Origin: Demequina sp. NBRC 110055
GTDB lineage: Bacteria > Actinomycetota > Actinomycetes > Actinomycetales > Demequinaceae
Direction of reading: 5' to 3'
DNA: 64,000 nt
Assembly: GCF_002090135.1 (NCBI RefSeq)
Contig: NZ_BBRL01000004.1
Location: 558,001-622,000, forward strand
Notes under the pieces: model-generated
Seen by the model: the letters and a program-made list of their open reading frames with translations, nothing else
Databases searched by the model: none
Told to the model about the DNA's origin: nothing
Shown: in pieces, positions 9,476-18,115 of the stretch
Layout: the number at the start of each line of letters is the position of its first letter
Position numbering within the stretch: position 1 is the first letter of the stretch
Made by a program: the position numbers and the translations under genes

Positions 9476-10360
9476 ATGACGATCCGCGAGCGCCTGCGCG
9501 GGCAGGAGCCCACGCTGAGCTTCGAGCTCTTCCCTCCTCGCAGCCCTGCTGCCGAGGAGGTGCTGGGTCGCACGATGCGCGCGATCGTCGAGCGGCGCCC
9601 GGACTTCATCTCCATCACCTACGGAGCCTCAGGCTCCACGCAGGGTGCCTCGAGATCCGTGGTCCAGACAGTGGCCCAGCAGCACAATGTCCCCCCTCTC
9701 GCCCATCTCACCTGCGTGAACCAGTCTCGCGACGACCTGCGTGCGGTCATCGAGGGATACCTCGAGGACGGCGTGAAGGACTTTCTCGCGCTGCGAGGCG
9801 ACCCACCCCAGGGGCAGACGGGGTGGCGGCCGCACCCGGACGGGCTCGTGTACGCGTCGGACCTCGTGCGCTACCTGCGGGACATCGCCGCAGCGCACGG
9901 CATCGACGACCTGTGTGTGGGGGTCGCTGCTTTCCCCTCCCAGCACGCGATTCCGCGGTTCCGGCAGACGGCGCTGGACGTCCTCAAGGCCAAGCAAGAC
10001 GCGGGCGCCGATTTCGCGATCACCCAGGTGTTCTACGACGCCGCCGAGTACACGGGGCTGGTCGCGGAGGCGGCCAAGCAGGGCATCGGCATCCCGATCA
10101 TCCCCGAAGTGATGCCGCTCGTGTCGGCGCAGCGAGCCGTGCGCGCCGCGCACGTCACGGGCGTGTCGACGCCCCAGGATCTGATCGCTTCGCTCGAATC
10201 GGCGGGCTCAGACGCGGACGCCCACGCGCGCGGGGTGGACTACGCCGCACGGCTGTCCGGGCAGCTCCTCGAGGAAGGCGCACCCGGCATCCACATCATC
10301 ACCTTTAACAGGCATGATGCGGCGCTTGATCTCGTGAACCGCCTGGGCTTGCGCCGCTAG
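9476..10360 (+). CDS. metF: Methylenetetrahydrofolate reductase
   Basis: A 294-residue flavoprotein that reduces 5,10-methylene-THF to 5-methyl-THF, the methyl donor for methionine synthase. Family features are LSFELFPPRS at the start, DFISITYGASGS, LTCVNQ, FLALRGDPP, VGVAAFPSQH, DAGADFAITQVFYD, PIIPEVMPLVS and the C-terminal PGIHIITFNRHD. The ATG was chosen at the usual family N-terminus; the frame is open for another kilobase upstream but that stretch is antisense to tag and the HNH gene. The methionine synthase metE lies 1.3 kb downstream on the same strand, separated by two minus-strand genes. An inverted pair of GGCCGATGCC-type motifs follows the stop codon. Confidence 0.95.
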   Translation: MTIRERLRGQEPTLSFELFPPRSPAAEEVLGRTMRAIVERRPDFISITYGASGSTQGASRSVVQTVAQQHNVPPLAHLTCVNQSRDDLRAVIEGYLEDGVKDFLALRGDPPQGQTGWRPHPDGLVYASDLVRYLRDIAAAHGIDDLCVGVAAFPSQHAIPRFRQTALDVLKAKQDAGADFAITQVFYDAAEYTGLVAEAAKQGIGIPIIPEVMPLVSAQRAVRAAHVTGVSTPQDLIASLESAGSDADAHARGVDYAARLSGQLLEEGAPGIHIITFNRHDAALDLVNRLGLRR

Positions 10361-10363
10361 TAC

Positions 10364-10413
10364 GGCCGATGCCTCAGCCGAGCCTCGTACGGAACCCCGC
10401 CACGGCATCGGTC
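10364..10413. repeat. Inverted pair GGCCGATGCC / GGCATCGGTC forming a hairpin between convergent genes
   Basis: Ten bases at 10364-10373 pair with 10404-10413 (one G-U), loop of 30 bases. It starts three bases after the metF stop and ends before the stop of the convergent gene, so it could act as a bidirectional terminator. There is no T-tract. Confidence 0.45.
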
Positions 10414-10425
10414 ACCAGAAAGCGG

Positions 10426-10899
10426 CTATCCGAGGCCGTTGTCGGTGATGCGCCAGGGCGCCTCGGGCGCGGAGCGTGTGAGTCTGTAGCCCCACGCGGT
10501 CGCACCCTCGGGCATCGAGCCATCGCTGCGGAGCCATAGCCAGTCGAGGTCGAAGGTCGCGGGGACGCTCACCACGTCGGATCTTGCGGGCAGGCCGGTC
10601 CACGAGGGGTCCTCGTCGACGCCGTCGCCCACGCGAATGTCGCCCAGGCTCGCCACGTCCCCGCACCACTCGCGTGCGATGGACGCGAAGCTCTCGGCGG
10701 CAAGCGCGGCAGCCGTGTCACAGTCGTGGGCGTTGAGTGCCGCGAGGTACGTCGCGACCACCTCGGCGGCGCCGGTCCCGTCGGCTGGCATCGCGACCTT
10801 ATCGAAGCCCCAGGGCCACGTGAAGGCGGCCGCGGTCACCACCAGCACGACTCCAGCGCCCGAGCGGGTTGCGGTGCGTCCGCGAAACACGGTGGTCAT
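10426..10899 (-). CDS. Small secreted or membrane-anchored hypothetical protein
   Basis: A 157-residue protein. One N-terminal hydrophobic segment (GAGVVLVVTAAAFTWPW) precedes an extracytoplasmic domain containing two cysteines (AHDCDTAAAL and REWCGDVA) and a pattern AAEVVATYLAALNAHDCDTAAALAAESF that resembles NTF2-like or DUF4829-like lipoprotein domains. No lipobox is present. The ATG at 10899 was preferred to an in-frame upstream start because GAGGGTG precedes it. Function unknown; it is convergent with metF and lies downstream of the OsmC gene on the same strand. Confidence 0.7.
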   Translation of the reverse strand: MTTVFRGRTATRSGAGVVLVVTAAAFTWPWGFDKVAMPADGTGAAEVVATYLAALNAHDCDTAAALAAESFASIAREWCGDVASLGDIRVGDGVDEDPSWTGLPARSDVVSVPATFDLDWLWLRSDGSMPEGATAWGYRLTRSAPEAPWRITDNGLG

Positions 10900-10996
10900 G
10901 CGCACACCCTCATGCGGCCGCGTCTCCCAGGAGCCGCCTGGTGCCCGCTTTTCCGCGAAAGCGCGCACTCAGTGCCTCGCAGGGCGCTCGCGGAGG

Positions 10997-11422
10997 CTAC
11001 ACCTCGCGCAGCGTCACATCCGCGCCGTGGACGACGGTGCGCGACACGGTGCAGGTCTTTTCCTCGGCGGCCTTGAGGGCGGCGGCCACGCGGGCGCGGG
11101 CCTTGTCGCCTTCGGCGCCCTCGGGGAATGCCACGTCGAAGGCCACGTCGATATCGCGCAGGATCGCGGGCGTGGTGCCGCCCACCTTGTCGGCCTCGAC
11201 GGTCGCGGAGAACCGCACGGGCTCGGCGCGGCGCGACGTCATCATGTCCAGGTCGGTCGCGGAGCAGCCCGCGATAGCGACCATCAGGAGCTCGACGGCG
11301 CTGAGAGCGCCGTCGACGTTGTAGCCAAACCGGTACTCGGCGCCGTCGGGGTTGCGGGCGACGTAGACGCCCTCCGCCTCGCGCTCGAGAGTGACTTGCT
11401 TCTTGGTGACCTCTTCTGCCAT
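10997..11422 (-). CDS. OsmC/Ohr-family peroxiredoxin-like protein
   Basis: A 141-residue OsmC-family protein, expected to reduce organic or fatty-acid peroxides through two cysteines. The peroxidatic Cys lies in IAGCSATDLDMM and the second in EKTCTVSRTV near the C-terminus, the usual spacing for the family; FGYNVDGALSAVELLMVAIAGC is the helical motif. The ATG at 11422 follows AAGGATGG, and the longer open frame upstream is not needed. It is divergent from metE. Cobalamin-independent MetE is sensitive to oxidation, so a peroxidase next to it is interesting, but no regulatory site supports a link. Confidence 0.88.
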   Translation of the reverse strand: MAEEVTKKQVTLEREAEGVYVARNPDGAEYRFGYNVDGALSAVELLMVAIAGCSATDLDMMTSRRAEPVRFSATVEADKVGGTTPAILRDIDVAFDVAFPEGAEGDKARARVAAALKAAEEKTCTVSRTVVHGADVTLREV

Positions 11423-11640
11423 GGCTCCATCCTTGCATCGGCCCAGGGCCTCGACGGCCGGGCGGCACGGCTCCCACAGCCGCGCCATCCCACAACACCG
11501 CGGCCATGCGCCAGATTCCTTGGTCCCGAGCGGTCCGGCCCCCATCGCGCTAGAGTCCGAAATGCACGCTCGGCGCATGGATGCGTCGATCAAGCGCAAT
11601 GGCGAGCCCGCCGCGCACCAATTCCATGAGGACCGTCCCC

Positions 11641-13962
11641 ATGTCACACATTGATGTCGCACACGCCCCCGCCTTCCCGGGCGGCACCATCCTCGGTTAC
11701 CCCCGCATCGGCCGCATGCGCGAACTCAAGAAGGCCCTCGAGTCCTTCTGGAAAGGTGCCTCGACGGCCGACGACCTCGAGGCTGCAGCCAAGGACCTGC
11801 GCCTCGCGACCTACGCGCGCCTCGCCGAGCTGGGCCTGGGCGCCGACGACGCCTCACTCCCGAGTAACTTCTCGTTCTACGACCACATGCTCGACGCGGC
11901 CGTGACGTTCGGTGCCGTACCCACGCGATTCGAGGGTCTGCGCGCACAGGACGGCTCCATCGACCTTGCCGGCTACTCGACTGTCGCGCGCGGTCGGGGC
12001 GACGACGCCCCGCTCGAGATGACCAAGTGGTTCGACTCGAACTACCACTATCTGGTGCCCGAGATCGGCCCCGAGACGTCGTTCGCGCTGAGCTCCACCC
12101 GATGGGCCGACCAGTTCGTGGAGGCGAAGGAGGCTGGCTACCTCACGCGCCCCGTCATCACCGGCCCGCTCACCTTCCTCTACCTCGCGAAGGCCTCCGA
12201 CGAGGCAGGCGAGGACTACCGCCCCATCGACCGCCTGAGCGATCTCATCCCCGTCTACGTCGAGCTCCTGGCCGCCTTCAAGGCCGCTGGAGCGACGTGG
12301 GTGCAGATTGACGAGCCCATCCTCGTCGCGGACATCGACGCGGACCGTGCCGAAGTGCTCGCGAACGCCGCGACGGCCTACGACGCGCTCGTCGCGGCCA
12401 CCGACCGCCCCGCCCTCTTCGTCGCCGCGCCCTACAACGACCTGGGCGACGCGCTCCCGGTGCTCGTCGAGTCCGGTGTCGAGGCCGTGGGCCTCGACCT
12501 GGTGCGCGGTGCGGTGCCGTCCGGTGTGGACCTGTCCGGCATCACCGTGGTGGCCGGCGTGGTCGACGGCCACAACATCTGGCGCACCGATCTCGATGCC
12601 GCGTTGCGTACGGCCGATGCCGTCGCCGCCCTGGGCGGCACCGTCGCCATCTCGTCGAGCACCAGCCTTTTCCACGTGCCCCACACCCTCACGGGAGAGG
12701 AGCACCTGGGCGAGGAGCTGCTGTCCTGGCTCGCGTTCGCCGACGAGAAGGTGGCCGAGATCGTCACCCTCGCCACCGCGCGCGCCGAGGGTGAGGAGGC
12801 GGTGGCCGATGCGTTGGCGGCCACCCGCGACGCCCTCGCCGCCCGCGCGGGTCACCCGGGCACCCGCCGGGCCGAGGTGCGCGCCGCGCTCGCGGCCGTC
12901 GCCCCCGACGACCTCGACCGCCCCGCGTACTCCGTGCGCGCCGCCGCGCAGGACGCCCGCTTCGGGCTCCCGGAGCTTGCCACCACCACCATCGGCTCCT
13001 TCCCCCAGACCCCCGAGATCCGGAAGGCGCGCGCGGCATGGGCCAAGGGCACCCTCTCGGATGCCGACTACGAGCAGGCGATGAAGGATGAGATCGCCTC
13101 CGTGGTGAGGCTGCAGGAGGACCTGGGGCTCGACGTGCTGGTCCACGGCGAGGCCGAGCGCAACGACATGGTGCAGTACTTCGCCGAGTTGCTCGACGGA
13201 TTCGACGTGACCGTCAACGGCTGGGTGCAGTCGTACGGATCGCGCTGCACGCGCCCGTCGATCCTGTGGGGGGACGTCGCCCGCCCGGAGCCCATGACGG
13301 TGCGCTGGGCCCAGTACGCCCAATCTCTCACCGACAGGCCCATGAAGGGGATGCTCACCGGCCCGGTGACAATCCTCGCGTGGTCGTTCGTGCGCGACGA
13401 TCAGCCGCTCGGTGACACCGCCAACCAGGTGGCTCTCGCCCTGCGCGACGAGATCGCGGACCTGGAGACCGTGGGCATCGGTATCATCCAGGTCGACGAG
13501 CCCGCGTTGCGCGAGCTGCTACCGCTGAAGAAGGCCGACCAGCCCGCCTACCTGGAGTGGTCGGTGAATGCGTTCCGCCTGGCCACCTCGGGCGCGAAGG
13601 ACGACACGCAGGTGCACACCCACCTGTGCTACTCGGAGTTCGGCGAGATCATCGACGCGATCGACGGCCTCAATGCCGACGTCACCTCGATCGAGGCGGC
13701 CCGCTCGCGCATGGAGGTCCTGCCGGCCATCAAGAACCACGGCTACGAGCGCCAGATCGGCCCGGGCGTGTGGGACATCCATTCGCCGCGCGTGCCGTCC
13801 ACGGACGAGGTGACGGAGCTGATCGCGCTCGCGAAGGAGTCGATCCCGGGCAGGCAGCTGTGGGTGAACCCCGACTGTGGCCTCAAGACTCGCGGCTACG
13901 ACGAGACCATCGCGTCGCTGAGGCACATGATGGCCGCGACGCAGGCCGTGCGTTCGGCGTAA
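11641..13962 (+). CDS. metE: Cobalamin-independent methionine synthase
   Basis: A 773-residue enzyme, 5-methyltetrahydropteroyltriglutamate-homocysteine methyltransferase, performing the last step of methionine synthesis. Both barrels are recognisable: the N-terminal one starts ILGYPRIGRMRELKKALESFW, the C-terminal one starts TTTIGSFPQTPEIRKAR. Zinc ligands are visible at His661 and Cys663 (HLCYSEF) and Cys746 (NPDCGLKTR); homocysteine/folate residues occur in VHGEAERNDMVQYFAE. GAGGA about ten bases upstream supports the ATG at 11641. I looked for a cobalamin or SAM riboswitch upstream and saw none. MetF nearby supplies its methyl donor. Confidence 0.97.
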   Translation: MSHIDVAHAPAFPGGTILGYPRIGRMRELKKALESFWKGASTADDLEAAAKDLRLATYARLAELGLGADDASLPSNFSFYDHMLDAAVTFGAVPTRFEGLRAQDGSIDLAGYSTVARGRGDDAPLEMTKWFDSNYHYLVPEIGPETSFALSSTRWADQFVEAKEAGYLTRPVITGPLTFLYLAKASDEAGEDYRPIDRLSDLIPVYVELLAAFKAAGATWVQIDEPILVADIDADRAEVLANAATAYDALVAATDRPALFVAAPYNDLGDALPVLVESGVEAVGLDLVRGAVPSGVDLSGITVVAGVVDGHNIWRTDLDAALRTADAVAALGGTVAISSSTSLFHVPHTLTGEEHLGEELLSWLAFADEKVAEIVTLATARAEGEEAVADALAATRDALAARAGHPGTRRAEVRAALAAVAPDDLDRPAYSVRAAAQDARFGLPELATTTIGSFPQTPEIRKARAAWAKGTLSDADYEQAMKDEIASVVRLQEDLGLDVLVHGEAERNDMVQYFAELLDGFDVTVNGWVQSYGSRCTRPSILWGDVARPEPMTVRWAQYAQSLTDRPMKGMLTGPVTILAWSFVRDDQPLGDTANQVALALRDEIADLETVGIGIIQVDEPALRELLPLKKADQPAYLEWSVNAFRLATSGAKDDTQVHTHLCYSEFGEIIDAIDGLNADVTSIEAARSRMEVLPAIKNHGYERQIGPGVWDIHSPRVPSTDEVTELIALAKESIPGRQLWVNPDCGLKTRGYDETIASLRHMMAATQAVRSA

Positions 13963-14038
13963 GTCACGCACACCGCTGCGGTTGCCCCATACCTGAGACG
14001 CGGGACCGGAAGGCTCTCTTTGCTGAGGCGCGTGGGGT

Positions 14039-14713
14039 TCAGGTGAGAGGTGGCGCGACCGACCATCCAAGTCGGCGCAACTCACCTGCGATGTCCTCGG
14101 CATAATGTGCGACCATCGCAAGAGCCTGCCGCTGCTCGTACTCGGCCATGCGCCTTCTTGCCTGCGAGCGCCAATCAGTGTCGGACCGCCAGCCGCGGAA
14201 CAGGCGTTCCTGGTCGAGAAACAGCAGAAACTCTTCAATCGTGGGACGGAAACGCTGGGAACCGATAGGGAAGTGAAGGTCTTCGGCTCGCCGGTAAGCC
14301 CCACCTGCTCGTCCGTAGACCCATCCAAGGGTTGACGAAGAAGTGTGGAAATGAATATGCGCGGGAGGGGTCTGCCCTCGCTCGAACTCGACGCGGACCA
14401 AGGGAACGGGGTCCTTGGCCTTCCCGCCTTTCTCTACGGGGATCAAGAGTCCAAAGGTGGAGTTCAGGACACGAAAGAACTCTCCCGAGCGGTCATCTGC
14501 GAGCTTGAACTCCACCCGCAAGAGCAGCGATGTCGCGGTTTCATCGAGCGGTATGGGCACGAACTTCCTCGCCCCCGCGTCCCACGCACCCCCGACGCGG
14601 ATGCCATCGTCGCCCTCGACGACTGCGAGCTCGACGGGGCGAGGCAGCGCCGCGGCCAGGAACTCCTCGAGCTCGGCCGCGAACACGTGCGAAAGCGGAT
14701 GCTCTGTGTTCAC
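14039..14713 (-). CDS. Uncharacterised protein, larger partner of a two-gene lower-GC module
   Basis: A 224-residue soluble protein. I do not recognise a named family. It has a conserved-looking core: VRVEFERGQTPPAHIHFH, then LHFPIGSQRFRPTIEEFLLFL, then a charged helical C-terminus with WRSQARRRMAEYEQRQ. The HIHFH and RFRP-type segments resemble those of uncharacterised actinobacterial proteins often found beside a short partner gene. The GTG start at 14713 overlaps the stop of the upstream small gene (GTGA); the longer ATG frame from 14758 would overlap it by 49 bases. Three 60-base stretches I counted in or beside this gene had 52-60% G+C, below most of the window, suggesting acquisition. 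Confidence 0.7.
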   Translation of the reverse strand: MNTEHPLSHVFAAELEEFLAAALPRPVELAVVEGDDGIRVGGAWDAGARKFVPIPLDETATSLLLRVEFKLADDRSGEFFRVLNSTFGLLIPVEKGGKAKDPVPLVRVEFERGQTPPAHIHFHTSSSTLGWVYGRAGGAYRRAEDLHFPIGSQRFRPTIEEFLLFLDQERLFRGWRSDTDWRSQARRRMAEYEQRQALAMVAHYAEDIAGELRRLGWSVAPPLT

Positions 14714-14895
14714 GACCGCTGTACGTAAGTGAGAGGCACGTCGCCCCAGATCAGCCACAGATCCCTGAGCTCCGGCTCGTCGAGGGTGCCGGCACGTGCC
14801 ATGGCGCGCACCTCTTCGAGGCTATACCCGTACCGATCAGCCTGGACCGTGAGCATGTCTTGGATCTCGTTGCGCGTAGCAGTGATGTTGACCAT
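14710..14895 (-). CDS. Small protein, first gene of the two-gene lower-GC module
   Basis: A 61-residue acidic protein with an excellent ribosome site (GGGAGGTGATCGAC then ATG), which decides the start over the longer upstream frame. The core YGYSLEEVRAMARAGTLDEPELRDLWLIWGDV looks like a compact helical protein. It overlaps the larger downstream gene by GTGA, the stop-start coupling common in toxin-antitoxin and immunity pairs, but neither protein shows a known toxin or antitoxin motif. Function unknown. Confidence 0.7.
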   Translation of the reverse strand: MVNITATRNEIQDMLTVQADRYGYSLEEVRAMARAGTLDEPELRDLWLIWGDVPLTYVQRS

Positions 14896-14971
14896 GTCGA
14901 TCACCTCCCAAGGTGGTGCCTCCAGCGTAACGAGAGCCACTGACATCGCCGCCAAGCCAGTGGATCGGAGC

Positions 14972-15385
14972 CTACGGGCACTCACCCTCTTCCACGCCAC
15001 CTGTCACGGTGTAGCGGTAGCCGGGGCTGCTCGCGACGTTGCCGCTCGGGTGCGTCGCACTCAGGCAGTAGGCGTCCGCGTCACCCACGATGCCGCCCAA
15101 GACCACGCCGGGCGACGTCGCGACCCGGTCGCCGTCGAGCTCATAGCCGTCGCCGGTCGGCGCGAGGGTGGGCAACGTGCTGGACTCATCCACGTGGGTG
15201 CGCACCGCGATCGCGACGTTGGCCAGATCCGACTGCACCGTGGAGTCGTAGGCCTTGGCCTGCTGGTTGAGGAAGATGGGCAAGGCGACGGCCACGAGCA
15301 CCGCAACGATGGCCATGACCACCAGCAACTCGGGCAGGGTCATGCCGTCGTCGAGCGCGCGTCGTGTGCGTGATCGCATTCCCAT
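14972..15385 (-). CDS. Type IV pilin-like (prepilin) protein, orphan
   Basis: A 137-residue protein with a class III signal: a short basic leader ending DDG, then MTLPELLVVMAIVAVLVAVALPIFL. Prepilin peptidase should cut after the glycine, leaving Met at +1 and the essential Glu at +5. The mature domain continues NQQAKAYDSTVQSDLANVAIAVRTHVDE as in Gram-positive pilins and pseudopilins, with a Cys pair near the C-terminus (DAYCLSA and EGECP). The ATG at 15385 has GGGGGGCGGG upstream. No prepilin peptidase, assembly ATPase or platform gene is adjacent, so it must use machinery encoded elsewhere or be a minor pilin. Confidence 0.85.
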   Translation of the reverse strand: MGMRSRTRRALDDGMTLPELLVVMAIVAVLVAVALPIFLNQQAKAYDSTVQSDLANVAIAVRTHVDESSTLPTLAPTGDGYELDGDRVATSPGVVLGGIVGDADAYCLSATHPSGNVASSPGYRYTVTGGVEEGECP

Positions 15386-15500
15386 GAGCCCGCCCCCCAC
15401 CGTGTAGGCCGAGGCGCCCCTCAGCGGCGCCCCCGACCCGCCGATTGTGGTGCATGTCACACCATATGCGCAACCGCAAGCATCGATTACGCCTGGCAGA

Positions 15501-15989
15501 TCACGACACGTCGAGCTGGAAGTACCCCACGTCGATCCACCGGCCCAGCTTCTGGCCGGCCTCCCTCAGCACCCCGACCTCGCGCCATCCGGTGGCCAGC
15601 TGCAGAGCGACGGACGCCTCGTTGGGTAGCGCGATCAGGGAGATCGCCGTGTGGGCGTGCGACGCCCGCAGCGCCACGATCAACGCACGGTAGAGACGGC
15701 CGCCCAGGCCTCGTCCACTTGCCGCAGGGTCGAGATAGATGGTGGTCTCGACGCTGTGCAGGTAGGCCGCCTTGGGACGGTAAGGAGCGGCATAGGCGAA
15801 CCCGACCACACGCCCGGCGTCCTCGATCACCAGGTACGGCAGGTCCTTGTCCCAGACCGACTTCATGCGCGCCTTGATGTCGGACGCCGTCACGGTCTCG
15901 GTCTCGAAGGTGATGACGGTGTCGGTCACATAGGGGTTGTAGATCTCCGCGATGCGCGCGGCATCGGCGAGGGTGGCGGGCCGGATCAT
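15501..15989 (-). CDS. GNAT N-acetyltransferase, phosphinothricin-acetyltransferase-like
   Basis: A 162-residue acetyltransferase. The N-terminal MIRPATLADAARIAEIYNPYVTDTVITFE and the acetyl-CoA loop ASGRGLGGRLYRALI, followed by LPNEASVALQLATGWREVGVLREAGQKLGRWIDVGYFQLDV, closely follow the Pat/Bar/MddA pattern (L-methionine sulfoximine/phosphinothricin acetyltransferases). Such enzymes N-acetylate methionine sulfoximine or related amino acids; the natural substrate here is unknown. The start is the only ATG consistent with the family N-terminus. It is divergent from the lipoprotein gene. Confidence 0.88.
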   Translation of the reverse strand: MIRPATLADAARIAEIYNPYVTDTVITFETETVTASDIKARMKSVWDKDLPYLVIEDAGRVVGFAYAAPYRPKAAYLHSVETTIYLDPAASGRGLGGRLYRALIVALRASHAHTAISLIALPNEASVALQLATGWREVGVLREAGQKLGRWIDVGYFQLDVS

Positions 15990-16078
15990 GCGTCCTATTG
16001 TGCCGCCCTGAGTGGCGGACGGACGGCCGATACTCCCATCGCCTCGCGCGTGTCTCCTGCCCGGGGTTACGGTCGAGC

Positions 16079-16564
16079 ATGAGGTGGCTAGGCATCGGTG
16101 CTGTGCTTGCCCTTCTCGCCGGGTGCGCGGGCGGGGGCACCATCCCCGTGCTCGAGGAACCCGCTCCGGCGCCCGCCGCGCCAGCCGGCTGCGCTCAGGT
16201 CGATGCGGAGGTGGTCGCCACCTTGGCGTCGGGTCTCAGCTCGCTCACGCTGCTCACGACGCCTCAGGGAGTGGAGGCGCTACGGCAGGAGTCCTTTGCT
16301 TTCGATCACACGGCCTATCGCGCGGCGCTGGCCCAGACGCAGTTCGTCGAGGTCACGGGCTTCCAGGACGAGGGTGCCGGTGCGGCCATCGCGGCGCTCA
16401 CCGACGCCGCGGAGCGAGCGGGCCGGATCATCGACGCGGGGGTTCCCACTCACGACGACCTCGTCGAGTTTGCCGAGGCCACCGGCGGCCCCGGTGTCCT
16501 TGCCGACCACCACCAGCGGCTAGGCGACGCGCTGTCCCGCGCCTGTGCCGGGAGTCTCGGGTGA
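16079..16564 (+). CDS. Small lipoprotein of unknown function
   Basis: A 161-residue protein starting MRWLGIGAVLALLAGC, a clear lipoprotein signal with lipobox LAGC and the modified cysteine at 16. A Gly/Pro/Ala spacer follows and then a helical domain with a second and third Cys (PAGCAQVDAEV and SRACAGSLG at the very C-terminus), possibly a disulphide clamping the two ends. No known family is recognised. Its last 45 bases overlap the end of a small minus-strand frame. Confidence 0.75.
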   Translation: MRWLGIGAVLALLAGCAGGGTIPVLEEPAPAPAAPAGCAQVDAEVVATLASGLSSLTLLTTPQGVEALRQESFAFDHTAYRAALAQTQFVEVTGFQDEGAGAAIAALTDAAERAGRIIDAGVPTHDDLVEFAEATGGPGVLADHHQRLGDALSRACAGSLG

Positions 16565-16732
16565 GGCCTGGTCGGGGTGATCGGAGGCCGCCAGGGTGCG
16601 TGCGGCATCGGCCACCACCTGACGGACTTCGGCGATGTCCTCCGTCGTGAGGAGACCCACGTGTTCCACGCCGAGCGTTGGCGTGACGCTGTGGCGGCGG
16701 CGCCAGGGGAGGCGAAGACGGTGACGCGGCAT
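16520..16732 (-). CDS. Possible small hypothetical protein
   Basis: A 70-residue frame starting MPRHRLRLPWRRRHSV, followed by a helical stretch LTTEDIAEVRQVVADAARTLAAS and a Pro/Gly-rich tail. GAGGT six bases before the ATG supports translation. The last 45 bases overlap the lipoprotein gene on the opposite strand, which weakens the call. It lies between the lipoprotein and the antiporter gene, and the stretch would otherwise be non-coding. No function can be suggested. Confidence 0.35.
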   Translation of the reverse strand: MPRHRLRLPWRRRHSVTPTLGVEHVGLLTTEDIAEVRQVVADAARTLAASDHPDQASPETPGTGAGQRVA

Positions 16733-16843
16733 GGTGACCTCGCAAGGGACGCAGGGAGTCCTTGAGCGAGGGGGCAGCGGCGCTGCAGGTCCTGGGTGGG
16801 GACGGCGGTAGCGATATCGTCGCACGCGCCGGGGCGCCCGGCG

Positions 16844-18109
16844 CTACGTGTAGAACTGGCGCGGCGCCGACGGGCGCGAGACCACCCGCCTGACGCCCGG
16901 CGTGGCGCGCGCCGGTGCGAGCGTGAACGGCGGGGGGATGCGGTCCGCGAAGCGCATCACGAGCGACCCCACCACAGCGAGGATCAACACGTAGGCCGCG
17001 GCGAGGGGACCCAGTTGTGACTCGACCCCGGCGGTCACACCGAGGCCCGCGATGACGATGGAGAACTCTCCGCGGGGCACCAGCGACAGGCCCGTGCGCC
17101 ACTGGCCCTTGGGGCCGATGCCGTTGCGCCTGGCCGCGAAGATGCCCGTTCCGATCTTGGTCACCGCCGTGACCACGGCGAGCGCGAGCGCCGGCAGCAG
17201 CACAGGGATGAGGTCGCGAGGGTCGATCGTGAGGCCAAAGAACACGAAGAACAGCCCGCCGAACACATCGCGCAGCGGCGGCAGCAGTCCGCGCACGTCG
17301 TCCGCGACCTGACCCGACAGGGTCAGCCCCAGCAAGAAGGCGCCGACGGCCGCGGAGACCTGGACGGCATCGGCCAAACCCGCCACCAAAAAGGTGAGGC
17401 CGAGCACGGTCAGCAGAAGCAACTCGCGTGAACGCGAGTGCACCAGTCGCGAGATCCGGTCGGAGAACCTCAGCGACACGACGAATGCCGTAAACACCAG
17501 CCCCAGGGCGATGGCCGCGGCGACGGCTCCTTGGGCGAGGGTGGCTCCCACGAGCAGCACGCCGGTGATAGGCAGGAACACCGCCATCACCAGGTCCTCC
17601 ATGACGAGCAGGGACAGCAGGACGGGGGTCTCGCGGTTGGCGACGCGGTCGAAGTCGTCGAGCAGGCGGGCGATGATGCCAGAGCTGGAGATGTAGGTGA
17701 CGCCGGCCAACAGGAGCGACGCGGTGGGGGACCAGCCGAGCATGAGGCCTACCGCGAAGCCGGGGATACCGTTGGCGAGGCCGTCGACCAGCCCGGCGAC
17801 CCAGTTCGACTTCAGGCCATTGCGAAGGTCGACCGGTGAGTACTCGAGGCCCAACAGCAGCAGCAGGAGGACCACACCGATCTCCGCGCCCACCTCGAGG
17901 AAGTCCTCGCCGGCGGACACGGGGATGAGCCCGCCGTCGCCCATGAGGACACCAGCCAGCAGGTACAGCGGGATGGAGGGGATGCCGATGCGCGCGGCGA
18001 GGCGCCCGAGGCCGGCGAGTATCAGCAGGATGATGCCCAGTTCGATGAGCACCTGACCGGCATGGCTCGCCTCCGGCTCGGGGAGGACCTCGAGGGGCAG
18101 CGGCAGCAT
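16844..18109 (-). CDS. khtU: CPA2-family cation:proton antiporter, KhtU-like
   Basis: A 421-residue membrane protein with about 12 hydrophobic helices and CPA2 landmarks: PLYLLAGVLMGDGG, LLLLLLGLEYSP, GVTYISSSGIIARLL (the discontinuous helix region with SSSG), LLVMEDLVMAVFLP (the ED pair of the ion site) and VPRGEFSIVIAGLG. The upstream gene encodes a TrkA-C regulatory subunit, the same arrangement as Bacillus khtTU, so K+ (or NH4+)/H+ exchange is the best guess. The two genes are six bases apart and certainly co-transcribed. There is no C-terminal TrkA-N domain, in contrast to KefB/KefC. Confidence 0.88.
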   Translation of the reverse strand: MLPLPLEVLPEPEASHAGQVLIELGIILLILAGLGRLAARIGIPSIPLYLLAGVLMGDGGLIPVSAGEDFLEVGAEIGVVLLLLLLGLEYSPVDLRNGLKSNWVAGLVDGLANGIPGFAVGLMLGWSPTASLLLAGVTYISSSGIIARLLDDFDRVANRETPVLLSLLVMEDLVMAVFLPITGVLLVGATLAQGAVAAAIALGLVFTAFVVSLRFSDRISRLVHSRSRELLLLTVLGLTFLVAGLADAVQVSAAVGAFLLGLTLSGQVADDVRGLLPPLRDVFGGLFFVFFGLTIDPRDLIPVLLPALALAVVTAVTKIGTGIFAARRNGIGPKGQWRTGLSLVPRGEFSIVIAGLGVTAGVESQLGPLAAAYVLILAVVGSLVMRFADRIPPPFTLAPARATPGVRRVVSRPSAPRQFYT

Positions 18110-18115
18110 AGGTGG

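Noticed and set aside
11423..11640. Possible cobalamin or SAM riboswitch before metE
   Set aside because: I saw no B12-box GCCACTG or SAM-I core, and the region shows no long paired structure.
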